Assembly (NCBI GenBank): GCA_036946405.1
Contig: JAQIJC010000001.1
Location: forward strand, 1,681,001-1,745,000
Source: Sphingomonas phyllosphaerae
GTDB taxonomy: Bacteria; Pseudomonadota; Alphaproteobacteria; Sphingomonadales; Sphingomonadaceae
Direction of reading: 5' to 3'
DNA length: 64,000 nucleotides
This document shows, one piece after another, positions 36,578-46,570 of the stretch (position 1 is its first letter; every line of letters starts with the position of its first letter). The notes below the pieces were generated by a model, which was not told where the DNA came from, did not search any database, and saw nothing but the letters and a program-made list of their open reading frames with translations. Both the position numbers and the translations under genes were made by a program.

Positions 36578-38023
36578 ATGATTACCTGGTTTCGTGATGT
36601 CGCGCCGGTGCGGACGAAGTTCCTGGCGCTCGCATTCATTTACGTCGGTCTCGCGCTCGTGTCGCTGGCGGCCACCGCGGCGGTGGCGTTCGGTGCGCTC
36701 GGCGCGATGCCGGCGCTGGCGGTGTCCAGCGCCGCGGTCGGCGTGGTCGCGATCGTCGCGATCGTGTCGCGGACGCTGGTCTGCGATCCGTACGTCAACA
36801 CGGTGGTGCGGATGGAAGCACTGGCCCGCGGCGATTACGACAGCCCGATCCGCTACATCGATTCGCGTGATTGCGTCGGTCGCATGACCAAGGCGATGGA
36901 GGTGTTCCGCGGCAACGGCAAGGCGCTCGCCATTTCCTCCGCGGCGCAGCAGACGGTGGTCGAGGCGCTCGGCGCCGGGCTCGGCCGGCTCGCCGAGAAC
37001 GACCTGACGTACACCATCGAGGAGCCGTTCAGCGCCGATTATGAGGGCCTGCGTCACAACTTCAACCGCGCGATGGCGGCGGTATCGGAGGCGATCAGCG
37101 CGGTGACGATCGCCGCCAACGGCATCAACAGCGGCGCGTCGGACATCCGTCAGGCGTCGGACGATCTGTCGCAGCGCACCGAGCAGCAGGCCGCCTCGCT
37201 GGAGGAAACCGCCGCGGCGATGGACGAGATCACCACCACTGTGCGCGAGACCGCGGCCGGCGCACGCCGCGCCAACGACGCGGTCGGCGACGCGCGCGCC
37301 GAGGCGGAAAGCTCGGGCGACGTGGTGCGCCGCGCGGTCGACGCGATGGGCGGGATCGAGCGCGCCTCGTCGGAAATCAGCGAGATCATCAGTGTCATCG
37401 ACGGCATTGCGTTCCAGACCAATCTGCTCGCGCTCAACGCCGGGGTCGAGGCGGCACGCGCGGGCGACGCGGGCAAGGGCTTTGCGGTCGTCGCCAGCGA
37501 AGTTCGCGCGCTGGCGCAGCGGTCGGCCGACGCCGCCAAGGACGTCAAGACCAAGATCCTCGCCTCGTCCGAGCAGGTCGAATCGGGGGTGACGCTGGTC
37601 AGCGAGACCGGCAAGGCGCTGCAGCGGATCATCGCGCGCATCGGCGAGATCAGCACGCTCGTCTCGACGATCGCGCAATCCGCCGAGCAGCAGGCGACCG
37701 GCTTGCAACAGGTCAACACCGCGGTGTCGGAGATGGATGGCGTCACGCAACAGAATGCCGCAATGGTCGAGGAAGCCACCGCCGCCGCGCGCAGCCTCGC
37801 CGAGGAAGCCGATCGCCTGACCCGCGAAGTTTCGCGCTTCCGCACTGCGAGCGCGCAGCGTCCGCTCGTCGTGGCCGCTGCCGCCCCGGCGTCGCCGGTC
37901 CACGACCTTCAGGCGCGCGCCGCGCAGGCCGGTCGCGACCTCGCCCGCACCGCGCGCCGCCCCGTGACGGGCACCCGCGGCACCGCGCTGGCGGTGGCAG
38001 ACGAGGAATGGTCGGAGTTCTAA
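36578..38023 (+). CDS. Methyl-accepting chemotaxis protein without a periplasmic sensor domain
   Basis: The protein is 481 residues from the ATG at 36578, set by GGAGAGG 8 nt upstream. Two adjacent transmembrane helices (about 13-37 and 41-63) are joined by only a few residues, so there is no ligand-binding domain. A HAMP-like segment (about 64-120), a second HAMP-like segment and a complete signalling domain follow, with hairpin tip [15 protein letters not shown] and methylation helices ([19 protein letters not shown] and [20 protein letters not shown]). The C-terminus, DEEWSEF, resembles the WxxF pentapeptide that tethers CheR and CheB. No other chemotaxis gene is in the window. Confidence 0.93.
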   Translation: MITWFRDVAPVRTKFLALAFIYVGLALVSLAATAAVAFGALGAMPALAVSSAAVGVVAIVAIVSRTLVCDPYVNTVVRMEALARGDYDSPIRYIDSRDCVGRMTKAMEVFRGNGKALAISSAAQQTVVEALGAGLGRLAENDLTYTIEEPFSADYEGLRHNFNRAMAAVSEAISAVTIAANGINSGASDIRQASDDLSQRTEQQAASLEETAAAMDEITTTVRETAAGARRANDAVGDARAEAESSGDVVRRAVDAMGGIERASSEISEIISVIDGIAFQTNLLALNAGVEAARAGDAGKGFAVVASEVRALAQRSADAAKDVKTKILASSEQVESGVTLVSETGKALQRIIARIGEISTLVSTIAQSAEQQATGLQQVNTAVSEMDGVTQQNAAMVEEATAAARSLAEEADRLTREVSRFRTASAQRPLVVAAAAPASPVHDLQARAAQAGRDLARTARRPVTGTRGTALAVADEEWSEF

Positions 38024-38265
38024 GTCGCAGGGCGGGACGGCCCGTACCGGGCCGACCTCGCCCAAGACCGGCCGGCGGGGCAAAGCCCCGACCGACGACG
38101 CGGCTTCGCCGCGGCGAACCCCATCGCCTTCCGTCTTCCCCGCGCAGGCCGCAATCCAGACGCGCAGGTCCGTCGATAGAAGCGCAACCGGCAGCGTCTC
38201 TGGATTCCCGCCTGCGCGGGAATGACGAAAGTAAGAGAGGACAAAGGCTATTGATAAGCCCCGCG
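38024..38265. repeat. Hairpin-rich gap after the chemoreceptor
   Basis: Short hairpins GGGGCAAAGCCCC (about 38077-38089) and GCGGCTTCGCCGC (about 38101-38113) lie near the chemoreceptor end and may terminate it. ATTCCCGCCTGCGCGGGAAT (38203-38222) followed by GACGAA is a related palindromic repeat. No gene is seen. Confidence 0.55.
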
Positions 38266-38341
38266 TGGTGGGTCCGCCGGGGCTCGAACCCGGGACCTCT
38301 CGATTAAAAGTCGCTTGCTCTACCGACTGAGCTACGGACCC
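38266..38341 (-). tRNA. tRNA-Lys (anticodon TTT)
   Basis: The acceptor GGGTCCG pairs with CGGACCC, followed by A and CCA. The loop CTTTTAA carries TTT at 38306-38308. The T arm is CCGGG-TTCGAGC-CCCGG. In the anticodon stem only positions 29-41, 30-40 and 31-39 pair; 28-42 is G-A and 27-43 is A-G. The gene abuts the end of folK (stop at 38342), so the two are probably co-transcribed. Confidence 0.92.
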
Positions 38342-38830
38342 TCACGCAGATCGAAGCCGGTTAGGGGCGGCGCGCGCGCGGGTCAACCGGGCATGGAGGT
38401 GTCGCAGCGTCAACGCGCTGCCCGGTGCACGCCAGTCCGGCGCGATCGCCGCCGCCGGTCCCAGCACGAAGGCGCGCACGCGGAAGGCGGGATGCGGGAT
38501 CGTCAGCCCCGGGGTCCGCCATGCGCCGCCCGACCACAGGATGATGTCGAGATCGATCACCCGCGCGCCCCAGCGCCGGCCACGCCGCCGCCCGAACCCG
38601 CGCTCGATCGCCTTCAGCCGCGCGAGCAGCGCGGGCGGTGTCTCGTCACTTTCGATCAGCACCGCGCTGTTGGCGAAGGTGCGCGTCGAGGGGCCGAGCG
38701 GCGCACTCGCGACGATCGGCGCCGCGCGTCCGCCGAGCATCCGCAACGCCGCCGCCACCTCGTCGCGCGGGCCGCCATGCCGGCCGCGACGATTGGAGCC
38801 CAGCGCAAGGAGAAAGATTGATGCAGGCAT
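38342..38830 (-). CDS. folK: 2-amino-4-hydroxy-6-hydroxymethyldihydropteridine pyrophosphokinase (HPPK)
   Basis: The 162-residue enzyme transfers pyrophosphate from ATP to the pterin in folate synthesis. Motifs are LLALGSNRRGR at the N-terminus, GPSTRTFANSAVLIE and the metal-binding block RWGARVIDLDIILW, then TIPHPAFRVRAFVLGP. The start at 38830 (MPASIFLL) gives the family's normal N-terminus. That ATG lies inside the first codons of the divergent glycosylase gene, so the two coding regions overlap by 10 bp at their 5' ends. Its stop is immediately followed by tRNA-Lys. Confidence 0.93.
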   Translation of the reverse strand: MPASIFLLALGSNRRGRHGGPRDEVAAALRMLGGRAAPIVASAPLGPSTRTFANSAVLIESDETPPALLARLKAIERGFGRRRGRRWGARVIDLDIILWSGGAWRTPGLTIPHPAFRVRAFVLGPAAAIAPDWRAPGSALTLRHLHARLTRARAAPNRLRSA

Positions 38831-39510
38831 CCGCAAGCGCCTATCGCACCGCGATGACCTTCGCACCTTCTTCGCTTCCCGCGACCGAACCGCCGCTCGA
38901 CTGCCCGTGCTGTCCCCGCCTCGTCGACCTTCGCCACGACATGCGCGCGCAGCATCCCGAATGGTGGAACGCGCCGGTGCCCGCCTTCGGCGATGCGCAG
39001 GCGTGGCTGGCGATCGTCGGGCTGGCGCCGGGGATGAAGGGCGCGAATCGCACCGGACGTGCCTTCATCGGCGACGGCGCCGGAGCGCTCCTGTACGGCA
39101 CGCTTGCGAAGTTCGGATTGGCGCACGGCACCTTCACCGGCAGCCGCGAGGACGACATGACGCTCGACGGTGCGATCATCCTCAATGCGGTCAAATGCCT
39201 GCCGCCCGGCAACGCGCCGACCCCCGAGGAAGTCCGCACCTGCCGCCCGTTCCTGACCGGTCAGGCGGAAGCGCTACCGTCCGCGCGCGTCTATATCGCG
39301 CTGGGACAGGTCGCGCACCAGTCGGTGGTCAAGGTGCTCGGCGGCAAGCTGCCCAAGGCGCGCTTCGAGCATGGCGCGGTGCACCGCGTGCCCGATGGGC
39401 GGGTGCTGATCGATAGCTATCATTGCTCGCGCTACAATCAGAACACCGGACGGCTGACCCCGGAAATGTTCGAAGACGTCTTCGCCAAGGCGCTGGAATT
39501 GCGGCCCTGA
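38821..39510 (+). CDS. Type-5 uracil-DNA glycosylase (UdgB-like)
   Basis: The 229-residue Fe-S DNA-repair enzyme excises uracil and related deaminated bases. The family-5 motif GLAPGMKGANRTGRAFIGD is at 67-85. Candidate 4Fe-4S cysteines are Cys28, Cys31, Cys126 and Cys141. The C-terminal HCSRYNQNTGRLTPEMF region carries the second active-site loop. The ATG at 38821 has AAGGAG about 9 nt upstream, supporting it over the ATG at 38854. The gene is divergent from folK with overlapping 5' ends. Confidence 0.92.
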   Translation: MQASASAYRTAMTFAPSSLPATEPPLDCPCCPRLVDLRHDMRAQHPEWWNAPVPAFGDAQAWLAIVGLAPGMKGANRTGRAFIGDGAGALLYGTLAKFGLAHGTFTGSREDDMTLDGAIILNAVKCLPPGNAPTPEEVRTCRPFLTGQAEALPSARVYIALGQVAHQSVVKVLGGKLPKARFEHGAVHRVPDGRVLIDSYHCSRYNQNTGRLTPEMFEDVFAKALELRP

Positions 39511-39516
39511 AAACCT

Positions 39517-39586
39517 CCGTTCGTGCTGAGCCTATCGAAGCACGTGCCCCGGGGATACGCCCTTCGACAAGCTCAGGGCGAACGGC
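39517..39586. repeat. Intergenic paired inverted repeat, family B
   Basis: CCGTTCGTGCTGAGCCTATC, then GAAGCACGTG, faces GCCCTTCGACAAGCTCAGGG, then CGAACGGCG. It lies between the convergent glycosylase and aguB genes. Confidence 0.7.
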
Positions 39587-39628
39587 GTTTTCGGTGTCTC
39601 ACGTGAGTTCTGACGCCGCCGTTTCCGG

Positions 39629-40492
<864 letters not shown>

Positions 40493-40648
40493 GCCGCGCA
40501 TTTAGGCGACCGGACGGCGCGATTCCACTCCCGATGGTAAGTGTCTGAAACTGTTCCGATCAGGGACGGGCTGGTCACGCAAGCCGATTGCGGCGCTGAT
40601 CTGGATAAGGAAAAGCTGCTCCCGACAAGTAAAGGGGAAATCAGGAAA

Positions 40649-41461
40649 ATGACTCGTTTCGCGCAACTCGCGATCGCTACCGGTGCGCTCTTCGCCGCCA
40701 TGCCGGCACAGGCCGCCGATTTCGTCATCAACACCCAGACGGGCACGTCGAACGGCAAGACCATCGTCAGCAACGACAGCCGTTATGCCTATGACACCGT
40801 CAACTACGCCGTGACCTCGGCGGACGGCAAGTCGACGCTGAACGTGCGCGCGACCGCGTGGACGCTGCTGACGAATTACACGTATCAGGCTGCGAAGATC
40901 GGCTCGTGGGGCTCGAACGGTCTGGGCATCTACCAGACGGGCGAGAGCGCGGGCGGCAACCTGCACACGATCGACAACAAGAACGGCTGGGAATTCCTGG
41001 TCCTTCAGTTCGATCAGGCGGTTTCGCTCCAGTCGGCGGTGCTCAACCCCTATCAGCTGAGCGGCAACAACTATTCCGACAACGACGCGTTCATCGCGCG
41101 CGGCACGCTGGGCTTCGACACGGCGATGACCGCCGCCAACCTGAAGACGCTCGCCGACAGCCTGAACGTCGACACGTCCAAGCAGTCGGGCGACGCCTGG
41201 TTCAACAGCAACAGCAAGGATTACAACGGCGCGGCGAAGCAGACGTACAATCTGTCGCCCAGCAAGGGCGGCAACGTCTGGGTGATCGGCGGATCGTATT
41301 TCGGCCCGGACGACCGCAACGACGCGTTCAAGCTGAACTCGATCGTGGTGACCAGCGCGGTGCCCGAGCCGACCACCTGGATGACGATGATCCTGGGCTT
41401 CGGCATGATCGGCGCAGCGGCCCGCCGCCGTCGCAGCACCGGCAAGACCCAGCTGGTCTGA
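40649..41461 (+). CDS. PEPxxW-type PEP-CTERM sorted secreted protein
   Basis: The 270-residue protein has a signal peptide (about 1-22, ending MPAQAADF) and a C-terminal tripartite sorting signal. The signal is PEPTTW (from residue 239), a hydrophobic helix MILGFGMIGAAA and an RRRR cluster, the sphingomonad variant of PEP-CTERM. The body (about 25-235) is rich in Asn, Ser, Thr and Gly with beta-strand character and no known catalytic motif. In known systems exosortase recognises the tail and the protein ends at the cell surface or in exopolysaccharide. No exosortase is in the window. The start follows AGGGGAAATCAGGAAA. A terminator lies at 41487-41516. Confidence 0.9.
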   Translation: MTRFAQLAIATGALFAAMPAQAADFVINTQTGTSNGKTIVSNDSRYAYDTVNYAVTSADGKSTLNVRATAWTLLTNYTYQAAKIGSWGSNGLGIYQTGESAGGNLHTIDNKNGWEFLVLQFDQAVSLQSAVLNPYQLSGNNYSDNDAFIARGTLGFDTAMTAANLKTLADSLNVDTSKQSGDAWFNSNSKDYNGAAKQTYNLSPSKGGNVWVIGGSYFGPDDRNDAFKLNSIVVTSAVPEPTTWMTMILGFGMIGAAARRRRSTGKTQLV

Positions 41462-41486
41462 TCCGGTCCTACCTTTTGCGTGCGGG

Positions 41487-41516
41487 AAGGCCGTCGGAGC
41501 GATCCGGCGGCCTTTT
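41487..41516 (+). terminator. Rho-independent terminator after the PEP-CTERM gene
   Basis: Stem AAGGCCGTCGG / CCGGCGGCCTT (11 bp including one G-T pair), loop AGCGAT, followed by TT. Confidence 0.75.
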
Positions 41517-41799
41517 CGCTGTATCCCGCCGCCGGAATGGTTGTCGTCCCGGACCTGATCCAAGACCCCGCTTCTTCCTCGGGTTATCCGGTCGCAGCCG
41601 ACTCAGCGGGGTAGGGCAAAGGCGACGCCCGCCGCTCTGGAGCGTGATGACGTCAAGTCGATCCGTCATCACAGTCTATGTCACGCCTCTGTCCTACACC
41701 GTCCAACATCTGCCAGCATAAGCGAGGCGCCCGCCGATCTCTCGCGGCACGCACGCGCAGCGATGCCGTGATGCGCAAACTTCGACAACTTCGACCGGA
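41517..41799. other. Gap between PEP-CTERM gene and nupC
   Basis: The stretch holds a half family A element (about 41541-41573, GTCCCGGACCTGATCCAAGA, then CCCCGCTTC) and otherwise nothing I can assign. No coding frame has protein-like composition. Confidence 0.5.
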
Positions 41800-43146
41800 T
41801 CAGCCGATCAGCAGCCCCGCCAGCGCCGCGCTCATCAGATTGGCGAGGCTGCCCGCCGCCAGCGCGCGCAGCCCCAGCCGCGCGATCGTCGGGCGCTGGT
41901 TGGGAGCAAGGCTGCCGGTCACCGCCATCTGGATCGCGATCGAGCTGAAATTGGCGAAGCCGCACAGCGCGAACGTCACCACCGCGATCGTCCGCGGCGA
42001 CAGCGCCGCCGCCTGCTTGCCGAGGTCGATGTACGCAACGAACTCGTTGAGCACGATCTTCTCGCCGAACAATCCGCCCGCGATCCCTGCCTCGCTCCAC
42101 GGCACGCCCAGCAGGTACATGACCGGCTGGAAGACATAGCCGAGCAGCCCCTGGAAGCTCAGCCCCGGCATCCCGATCAACCCGCCCGCCGCGCCGAGCA
42201 GCCCGTTGGCGAGTGCGACCAGCGCGACGAACGCCAGCACCATCGCGCCGACCGCGACCGCCAGCTTGACGCCGGTCTGCGCGCCCTGCGCGGCAGCCAT
42301 GATGAGATTGGCAGGCTTCTCCTCGTCATGCGTCGCATCGGGCAAGGGTTCGCCCGGCGTGCCCTCGGGCAGCAGTGCGGCGGGGCCGCGTCCGCTGATC
42401 CGCGCCTCGGCCAGTTCGATCTGGCGCTGCGAGCCAAGGTGATGGGGGGGCAGGTCGCCGAGCGGCAGCTCGCCTTCGGGTGGCACGACGCGATCGGGCA
42501 TGATGATCTTGGCCATCAGGATCCCGCCTGGTGCCGCCATGAAACTGGCGGCGAGCAGATAGTCGATGCTGATCCCCATCGAGGCATAAGCGGCGAGGAT
42601 CGTCCCCGCGACGCCGGCCATCCCGCTGGTCATCACCGTGAACACCTGCGCGGGGGTCAATCCGGCGAGATACGGGCGGATCACCAAGGGCGATTCGCTC
42701 TGTCCGACGAAGATGTTGGCGGCCGCGCACAGGCTTTCGACCTTGCTGGTCCCGATCACCTTCTCGATCGCGCCGCCGATCCAGCGGACCACGAATTGCA
42801 TGACGCCGAGATAGTAGAGGATCGAGACGAGGCTGGCGAAGAAGATGATGACCGGCAAGGCCGCGATCGCGAAGCTCTGTCCGCCGATCGCCGGACTGGC
42901 GAGATTGCCGAACAGGAATTCGGTGCCCTTCTGCGAATAGCCGAGCAGCGCCGCGACCCCCGCCGATGCGCCGGCCAGCGCGGCGCGCCCCGGCGTCCAG
43001 TAGAGCACGATCGTCGCGATCGTCGCCTGCAGCGCGAAGGCGCTGGCGACGATCCGCAGCCGGATCGCGCGCCGGTCGGCCGACAGCAGCACCGCGAGCA
43101 GCAGGATGACGGCGATCCCCGCCAGGCCGATGAGAGTCCGTTGCAT
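41800..43146 (-). CDS. nupC: NupC-family concentrative nucleoside transporter
   Basis: The 448-residue inner-membrane protein is of the CNT family, importing nucleosides by cation symport. Signatures are GYSQKGTEFLFGNL, FASLVSILYYLGVMQFVV, NIFVGQSESPLVIRPYL, MTSGMAGVAGTILAAYASMG, MLPYAAS-like MAAPGGILMAKIIMPD and KIVLNEFVAYIDLG, then TFALCGFANFSSIAIQMA. A polar insert (about 240-285) is cytoplasmic. It is monocistronic, with a family B repeat upstream. It would feed salvage enzymes such as Cdd. Confidence 0.95.
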   Translation of the reverse strand: MQRTLIGLAGIAVILLLAVLLSADRRAIRLRIVASAFALQATIATIVLYWTPGRAALAGASAGVAALLGYSQKGTEFLFGNLASPAIGGQSFAIAALPVIIFFASLVSILYYLGVMQFVVRWIGGAIEKVIGTSKVESLCAAANIFVGQSESPLVIRPYLAGLTPAQVFTVMTSGMAGVAGTILAAYASMGISIDYLLAASFMAAPGGILMAKIIMPDRVVPPEGELPLGDLPPHHLGSQRQIELAEARISGRGPAALLPEGTPGEPLPDATHDEEKPANLIMAAAQGAQTGVKLAVAVGAMVLAFVALVALANGLLGAAGGLIGMPGLSFQGLLGYVFQPVMYLLGVPWSEAGIAGGLFGEKIVLNEFVAYIDLGKQAAALSPRTIAVVTFALCGFANFSSIAIQMAVTGSLAPNQRPTIARLGLRALAAGSLANLMSAALAGLLIG

Positions 43147-43235
43147 TTTTCTTCTTCGCTGCCGAAGTTCCGCGCCATGACATGCCCGTCGGCGGATCGC
43201 CAGCCAAGATCATGTCCATGCGCTATCCGCCCCAT

Positions 43236-43351
43236 CCGTTCGCCCTGAGGAGAGGCTGAGCTTGTCGAAGCCTCATCTCGAAGGGCCTATGCCACCGCAG
43301 TGCTTCGAGACGGCCTCTCGACTTCGCTCGATGCCTCCTCAGCACGAACGG
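43236..43351. repeat. Expanded family B repeat
   Basis: CGTTCGCCCTGAGGAGAGGC, then TGAGCTTGTCGAAG, faces TGCTTCGAGACGGCCTCTCG, then GCTCGATGCC and CTCAGCACGAACG. This copy is longer than the other four, with about 20 bp of extra sequence in each arm. Confidence 0.65.
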
Positions 43352-43421
43352 GGTGGGGGAGGGCATAACAGTCTGCCAATCGGTCATTGCCCGCCCCGCC
43401 GCCGCCCCGTACACCGCCGCG

Positions 43422-44108
43422 ATGGAAGCCCCCGACCATCGCCCGATCGCCCCTCGCGCGATCCCGCCCTCGCTGTTCGCCTTCTCGATCTTCTACGGCG
43501 GCATGGTGTGCATCGCCGGGGTGCTCGGCAACAAGCAGGTATCGCTCGGCCCGATCTCGCGGCTCGGGCCGCTGGTCGGGCTGCCGCCGCTCGCGGTGGA
43601 GGCAGGCATCTTCGCCTTCCTGCTGCTGGTCGTCACCTCCAGTGCGGTCGCGGAGCTGCATGGGCAGAAGATCGCGGGGCGGCTGGTGCTGATGGGGTTC
43701 GTGCCGCTGCTCGTCTCGATGCTGCTGACCCTGGTCGTGCTCGTCCTCCCCGCCGCGCCAGAGATGGACGCCGGGCATCTGGCGGCGTTCGACCAAATGA
43801 TGGGGGCGACGCCGTGGATCTGGGCGGGCGGGATCGTCGCTTACGGCGTGTCGCAGACGCTCAACGTCACGATCTTCTCGTGGCTGAAGGGGCGGGAAGG
43901 CAGCAAGTTCCTCTGGTTCCGCGCCGCGACCGCCAGCGCGCTCAGCCAGATCGTCGACTCGATCCTGTTCATCTCGATCGCCTTCGGATTGTCGGCGGTC
44001 GGCTGGCTGATGGCGGGACAGATGCTGGCCAAGGTCGTGCTGTCGGTGGCACTGGTGCCGCCGCTGATCTACGCGCTGGTCGCGATTGGTCGCCGTCTGG
44101 ACGCCTGA
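43422..44108 (+). CDS. yhhQ: VUT/YhhQ-family membrane protein, candidate queuosine-precursor transporter
   Basis: The protein is 228 residues from the ATG at 43422; in-frame GTG at 43353 is an alternative. It has six hydrophobic helices and YhhQ-type blocks: [54 protein letters not shown] and [19 protein letters not shown]. The family imports queuosine precursors (preQ0/preQ1 in E. coli). QueH at 4424 performs the last step of the same pathway, which supports the assignment. It begins a run of same-strand genes, and argB starts 14 bp after its stop. Confidence 0.88.
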   Translation: MEAPDHRPIAPRAIPPSLFAFSIFYGGMVCIAGVLGNKQVSLGPISRLGPLVGLPPLAVEAGIFAFLLLVVTSSAVAELHGQKIAGRLVLMGFVPLLVSMLLTLVVLVLPAAPEMDAGHLAAFDQMMGATPWIWAGGIVAYGVSQTLNVTIFSWLKGREGSKFLWFRAATASALSQIVDSILFISIAFGLSAVGWLMAGQMLAKVVLSVALVPPLIYALVAIGRRLDA

Positions 44109-44122
44109 CCGTCTCCGCCGCT

Positions 44123-45028
44123 ATGGCGCCGCACATGACCGATCCGAACCTGTCGCCCGCCTTGAAGGCCGAAACGCTGGTCGAGGCGCTGCCGTACCTG
44201 CAGCGCTATGCCGGCAAGACCTTCGTCGTGAAATACGGCGGGCATGCGATGGGCGATCCCGAGGCGCAGGCCGATTTCGCCGAGGATGTGGTGCTGCTCA
44301 AGGCGGTCGGGATCAACCCGGTCGTCGTGCACGGCGGCGGGCCGCAGATCGGGCGGATGCTCAAGCGGCTGGGCGTGGAATCGCGCTTCGTCGATGGCTT
44401 GCGCGTCACCGATGCCGAGACGGCACAGATCGCCGAGATGGTCTTGGCGGGCTCGATCAACAAGGAAATCGTCAGCTGGATCGGCCGCGCCGGCGGGCGC
44501 GCGGTGGGCATCTCGGGCAAGGACGCCGGGCTGGTTCAGGCTGAGAAGGTCGGTCGCAGCGACCCCGATCCGTTGCAGGGCATCGAGCGCAAGGTCGACC
44601 TCGGCTTCGTCGGCGAGCCGGTCGCGGTCGATCGCCGGATCATCGATTCGCTCAGCCGCGACGGGATCATTCCCGTGATCGCCCCGATCGGGATCGGTTC
44701 CGACGGGCACACCTACAACATCAACGCCGATACGATGGCGGGGGCGATCGCGGCGGCGCTCGGCGCATCGCGCTTCTTCCTGCTGACCGACGTGGCGGGC
44801 GTGCTGGACAAGCAGGGGCAATTGGTCACCGACCTCAACCCCGCATCGGTCGCCGAACTACGCGCCGACGGCACGATCTCGGGCGGGATGATTCCCAAGC
44901 TGGAAACGTGTGTCGCCGCGGTCGAATCCGGCGTGGATGCCGCGGTCGTGCTCGACGGGCGGGTACCCCATGCGATGCTGCTCGAAATCTTTACCAAGCG
45001 CGGTGCAGGCACCCTGATCCGCAGATAG
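44123..45028 (+). CDS. argB: Acetylglutamate kinase
   Basis: The 301-residue enzyme (297 if the ATG at 44135 is used) phosphorylates N-acetylglutamate in arginine synthesis. Motifs are [53 protein letters not shown] and the end [20 protein letters not shown] with [15 protein letters not shown]. No strong ribosome site precedes either ATG, but the stop of the upstream transporter is 14 bp away, suggesting coupling. Confidence 0.96.
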   Translation: MAPHMTDPNLSPALKAETLVEALPYLQRYAGKTFVVKYGGHAMGDPEAQADFAEDVVLLKAVGINPVVVHGGGPQIGRMLKRLGVESRFVDGLRVTDAETAQIAEMVLAGSINKEIVSWIGRAGGRAVGISGKDAGLVQAEKVGRSDPDPLQGIERKVDLGFVGEPVAVDRRIIDSLSRDGIIPVIAPIGIGSDGHTYNINADTMAGAIAAALGASRFFLLTDVAGVLDKQGQLVTDLNPASVAELRADGTISGGMIPKLETCVAAVESGVDAAVVLDGRVPHAMLLEIFTKRGAGTLIRR

Positions 45029-45093
45029 CGGTGCTCTTTTGCCGCACCGACCGGTGCAGTATATGACCGCTACACCTATTGGAGACGCCCGGC

Positions 45094-45405
45094 GTGCTGA
45101 CGATCACCATTATCCAGATCCTGCAGGTCATTCTGCAGTTCGTGCGCTGGATCATCATCATCCAGATCATCCTGTCGCTGCTGATCTCGTTCAATGTCGT
45201 CAACACCTCGAACAACTTCATTCGGGCGCTGTATGAGGGGCTGGAGCGGCTGAGCGAGCCGTTGTACCGGCCGATCCGCCGGATCCTCCCCGACACCCGC
45301 GGAATCGACTTCGCGCCAATGGTGGTGTTGCTGCTGATCGTCATCCTGAACATCATCCTCAGCAACATCGCGCGGAGCGTCGAAGCGAGCATCGTGGCGA
45401 TCTGA
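45094..45405 (+). CDS. yggT: YggT family membrane protein
   Basis: The protein is 103 residues from GTG at 45094 (GGAGA 8-9 nt upstream). It has two hydrophobic helices (about 1-32 and 72-95) around a short loop with [20 protein letters not shown], the family signature. YggT proteins are inner-membrane proteins of unclear role; in other bacteria they neighbour division or DUF167 genes. Its stop codon overlaps the start of the DUF167 gene (CTGA), matching the common yggT-DUF167 pairing. Confidence 0.92.
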   Translation: MLTITIIQILQVILQFVRWIIIIQIILSLLISFNVVNTSNNFIRALYEGLERLSEPLYRPIRRILPDTRGIDFAPMVVLLLIVILNIILSNIARSVEASIVAI

Positions 45406-45704
45406 GCGCCTGGCGCGAAATTCCGGACGGGATCGCGATCGCGGTCCGCGTCACGCCACGCGGCGGGCGGGATGCGCTGCTCGCCGGCACCGCGGAGCAT
45501 TTCGTCGCGCGCCTGTCCGCCGCGCCTGTCGACGGCGCGGCCAATGCGGCGTTGATCGTGCTGCTCGCCAAGCATTTCCGCGTGCCCAAGCGCGATGTGA
45601 CGCTGGTTTCGGGGCAGACGGCGCGCCTGAAGCGGTTGACGATCGCGGGCGATCCGCAGGTGCTGGCGCGCGCCGCCGCTTCGCTCTATGCGGTCGCGCC
45701 ATGA
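45402..45704 (+). CDS. DUF167 (YggU-like) protein with a probable CTG start
   Basis: The 100-residue DUF167 protein has [55 protein letters not shown] and [10 protein letters not shown]. No ATG, GTG or TTG occurs in this frame before the conserved core. The frame runs back through yggT out of frame, and the best placed codon is CTG at 45402, overlapping the yggT stop as CTGA. It would read (M)[14 protein letters not shown], a normal family N-terminus. ATT at 45420 is the other possibility. The stop overlaps folD by 4 bp (ATGA). The function of DUF167 is unknown. The identity of the gene is secure, the start codon is inferred. Confidence 0.85.
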   Translation: MSAWREIPDGIAIAVRVTPRGGRDALLAGTAEHFVARLSAAPVDGAANAALIVLLAKHFRVPKRDVTLVSGQTARLKRLTIAGDPQVLARAAASLYAVAP

Positions 45705-46570
45705 CTGCGCGCCTCATCGACGGAAAAGCCTTTGCCGCCAAGCTGCGCGGCCGTGTCGCCACCGCGGCCGCCGCCTTTGCCGAACAGGCGGGGCGCAAGC
45801 CCGGCCTCGCGGTGGTGCTGGTCGGCGAAGACCCGGCCTCGTCGGTCTATGTCCGCTCGAAGGGCAAGGCGACCGTTGCCGCCGGCATGGAGAGCTTCGA
45901 GCATCGCCTGTCCGCCGACGTGACCGAGGCGGAGTTGGTCGCCTTGGTCGATCGCCTCAATGCCGACGAGACGGTCGACGGCATCCTCGTCCAGTTGCCG
46001 CTGCCCCGCCATATCGACGAGCGCGCGGTCATCACCCGCATCGACCCCGACAAGGATGTCGATGGCTTCCACCCGGTCAACGCCGGACGACTCGCCACCG
46101 GGCTCCACGGGCTGGTGCCGTGCACCCCGCTCGGCTGCCTGATGCTGCTCCAGGACATCCACCCGCATCTTGCCGGGCTGGAGGCGGTGGTGATCGGCCG
46201 CTCGAACATCGTCGGCAAGCCGATGGCGGCGCTGCTGCTCCAGCAGAGCTGCACCGTCACCACCGTCCACAGCCGCACGCGCGACGTGATGGGGCATGTC
46301 CGCGCCGCCGATATCGTCGTCGCCGCAGTCGGCATCCCTGCATTCGTTCAGCCGGAGTGGATCAAGCCCGGCGCGACCGTGATCGACGTCGGCATCAACC
46401 GCACCGACGACGGTCTGGTCGGTGACGTCGATCCGCGTGCCGCCGACGTCGCGGGCGCGATCACCCCGGTGCCGGGTGGCGTCGGGCCGATGACGATCGC
46501 GGTGCTGATACGCAACACGCTGGTCGCGGCGGGGCGTCGCGCCGGCATCGCGGTCGATCCGGCGCTCTGA
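45701..46570 (+). CDS. folD: Bifunctional methylenetetrahydrofolate dehydrogenase / cyclohydrolase
   Basis: The 289-residue FolD interconverts 5,10-methylene-, methenyl- and 10-formyl-tetrahydrofolate. Signatures are [20 protein letters not shown], the Tyr and Lys of [52 protein letters not shown] and the end [19 protein letters not shown]. The ATG overlaps the DUF167 stop and the TGA overlaps the marC start, so it is within a tightly coupled operon. Confidence 0.97.
   Translation: MTARLIDGKAFAAKLRGRVATAAAAFAEQAGRKPGLAVVLVGEDPASSVYVRSKGKATVAAGMESFEHRLSADVTEAELVALVDRLNADETVDGILVQLPLPRHIDERAVITRIDPDKDVDGFHPVNAGRLATGLHGLVPCTPLGCLMLLQDIHPHLAGLEAVVIGRSNIVGKPMAALLLQQSCTVTTVHSRTRDVMGHVRAADIVVAAVGIPAFVQPEWIKPGATVIDVGINRTDDGLVGDVDPRAADVAGAITPVPGGVGPMTIAVLIRNTLVAAGRRAGIAVDPAL

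Noticed and set aside
40493..40648. Sigma-54 promoter before the PEP-CTERM gene
   Set aside because: A TGG...TTGC pair is present, but the GG-to-GC spacing is about 15 bp instead of 10, so it does not qualify.
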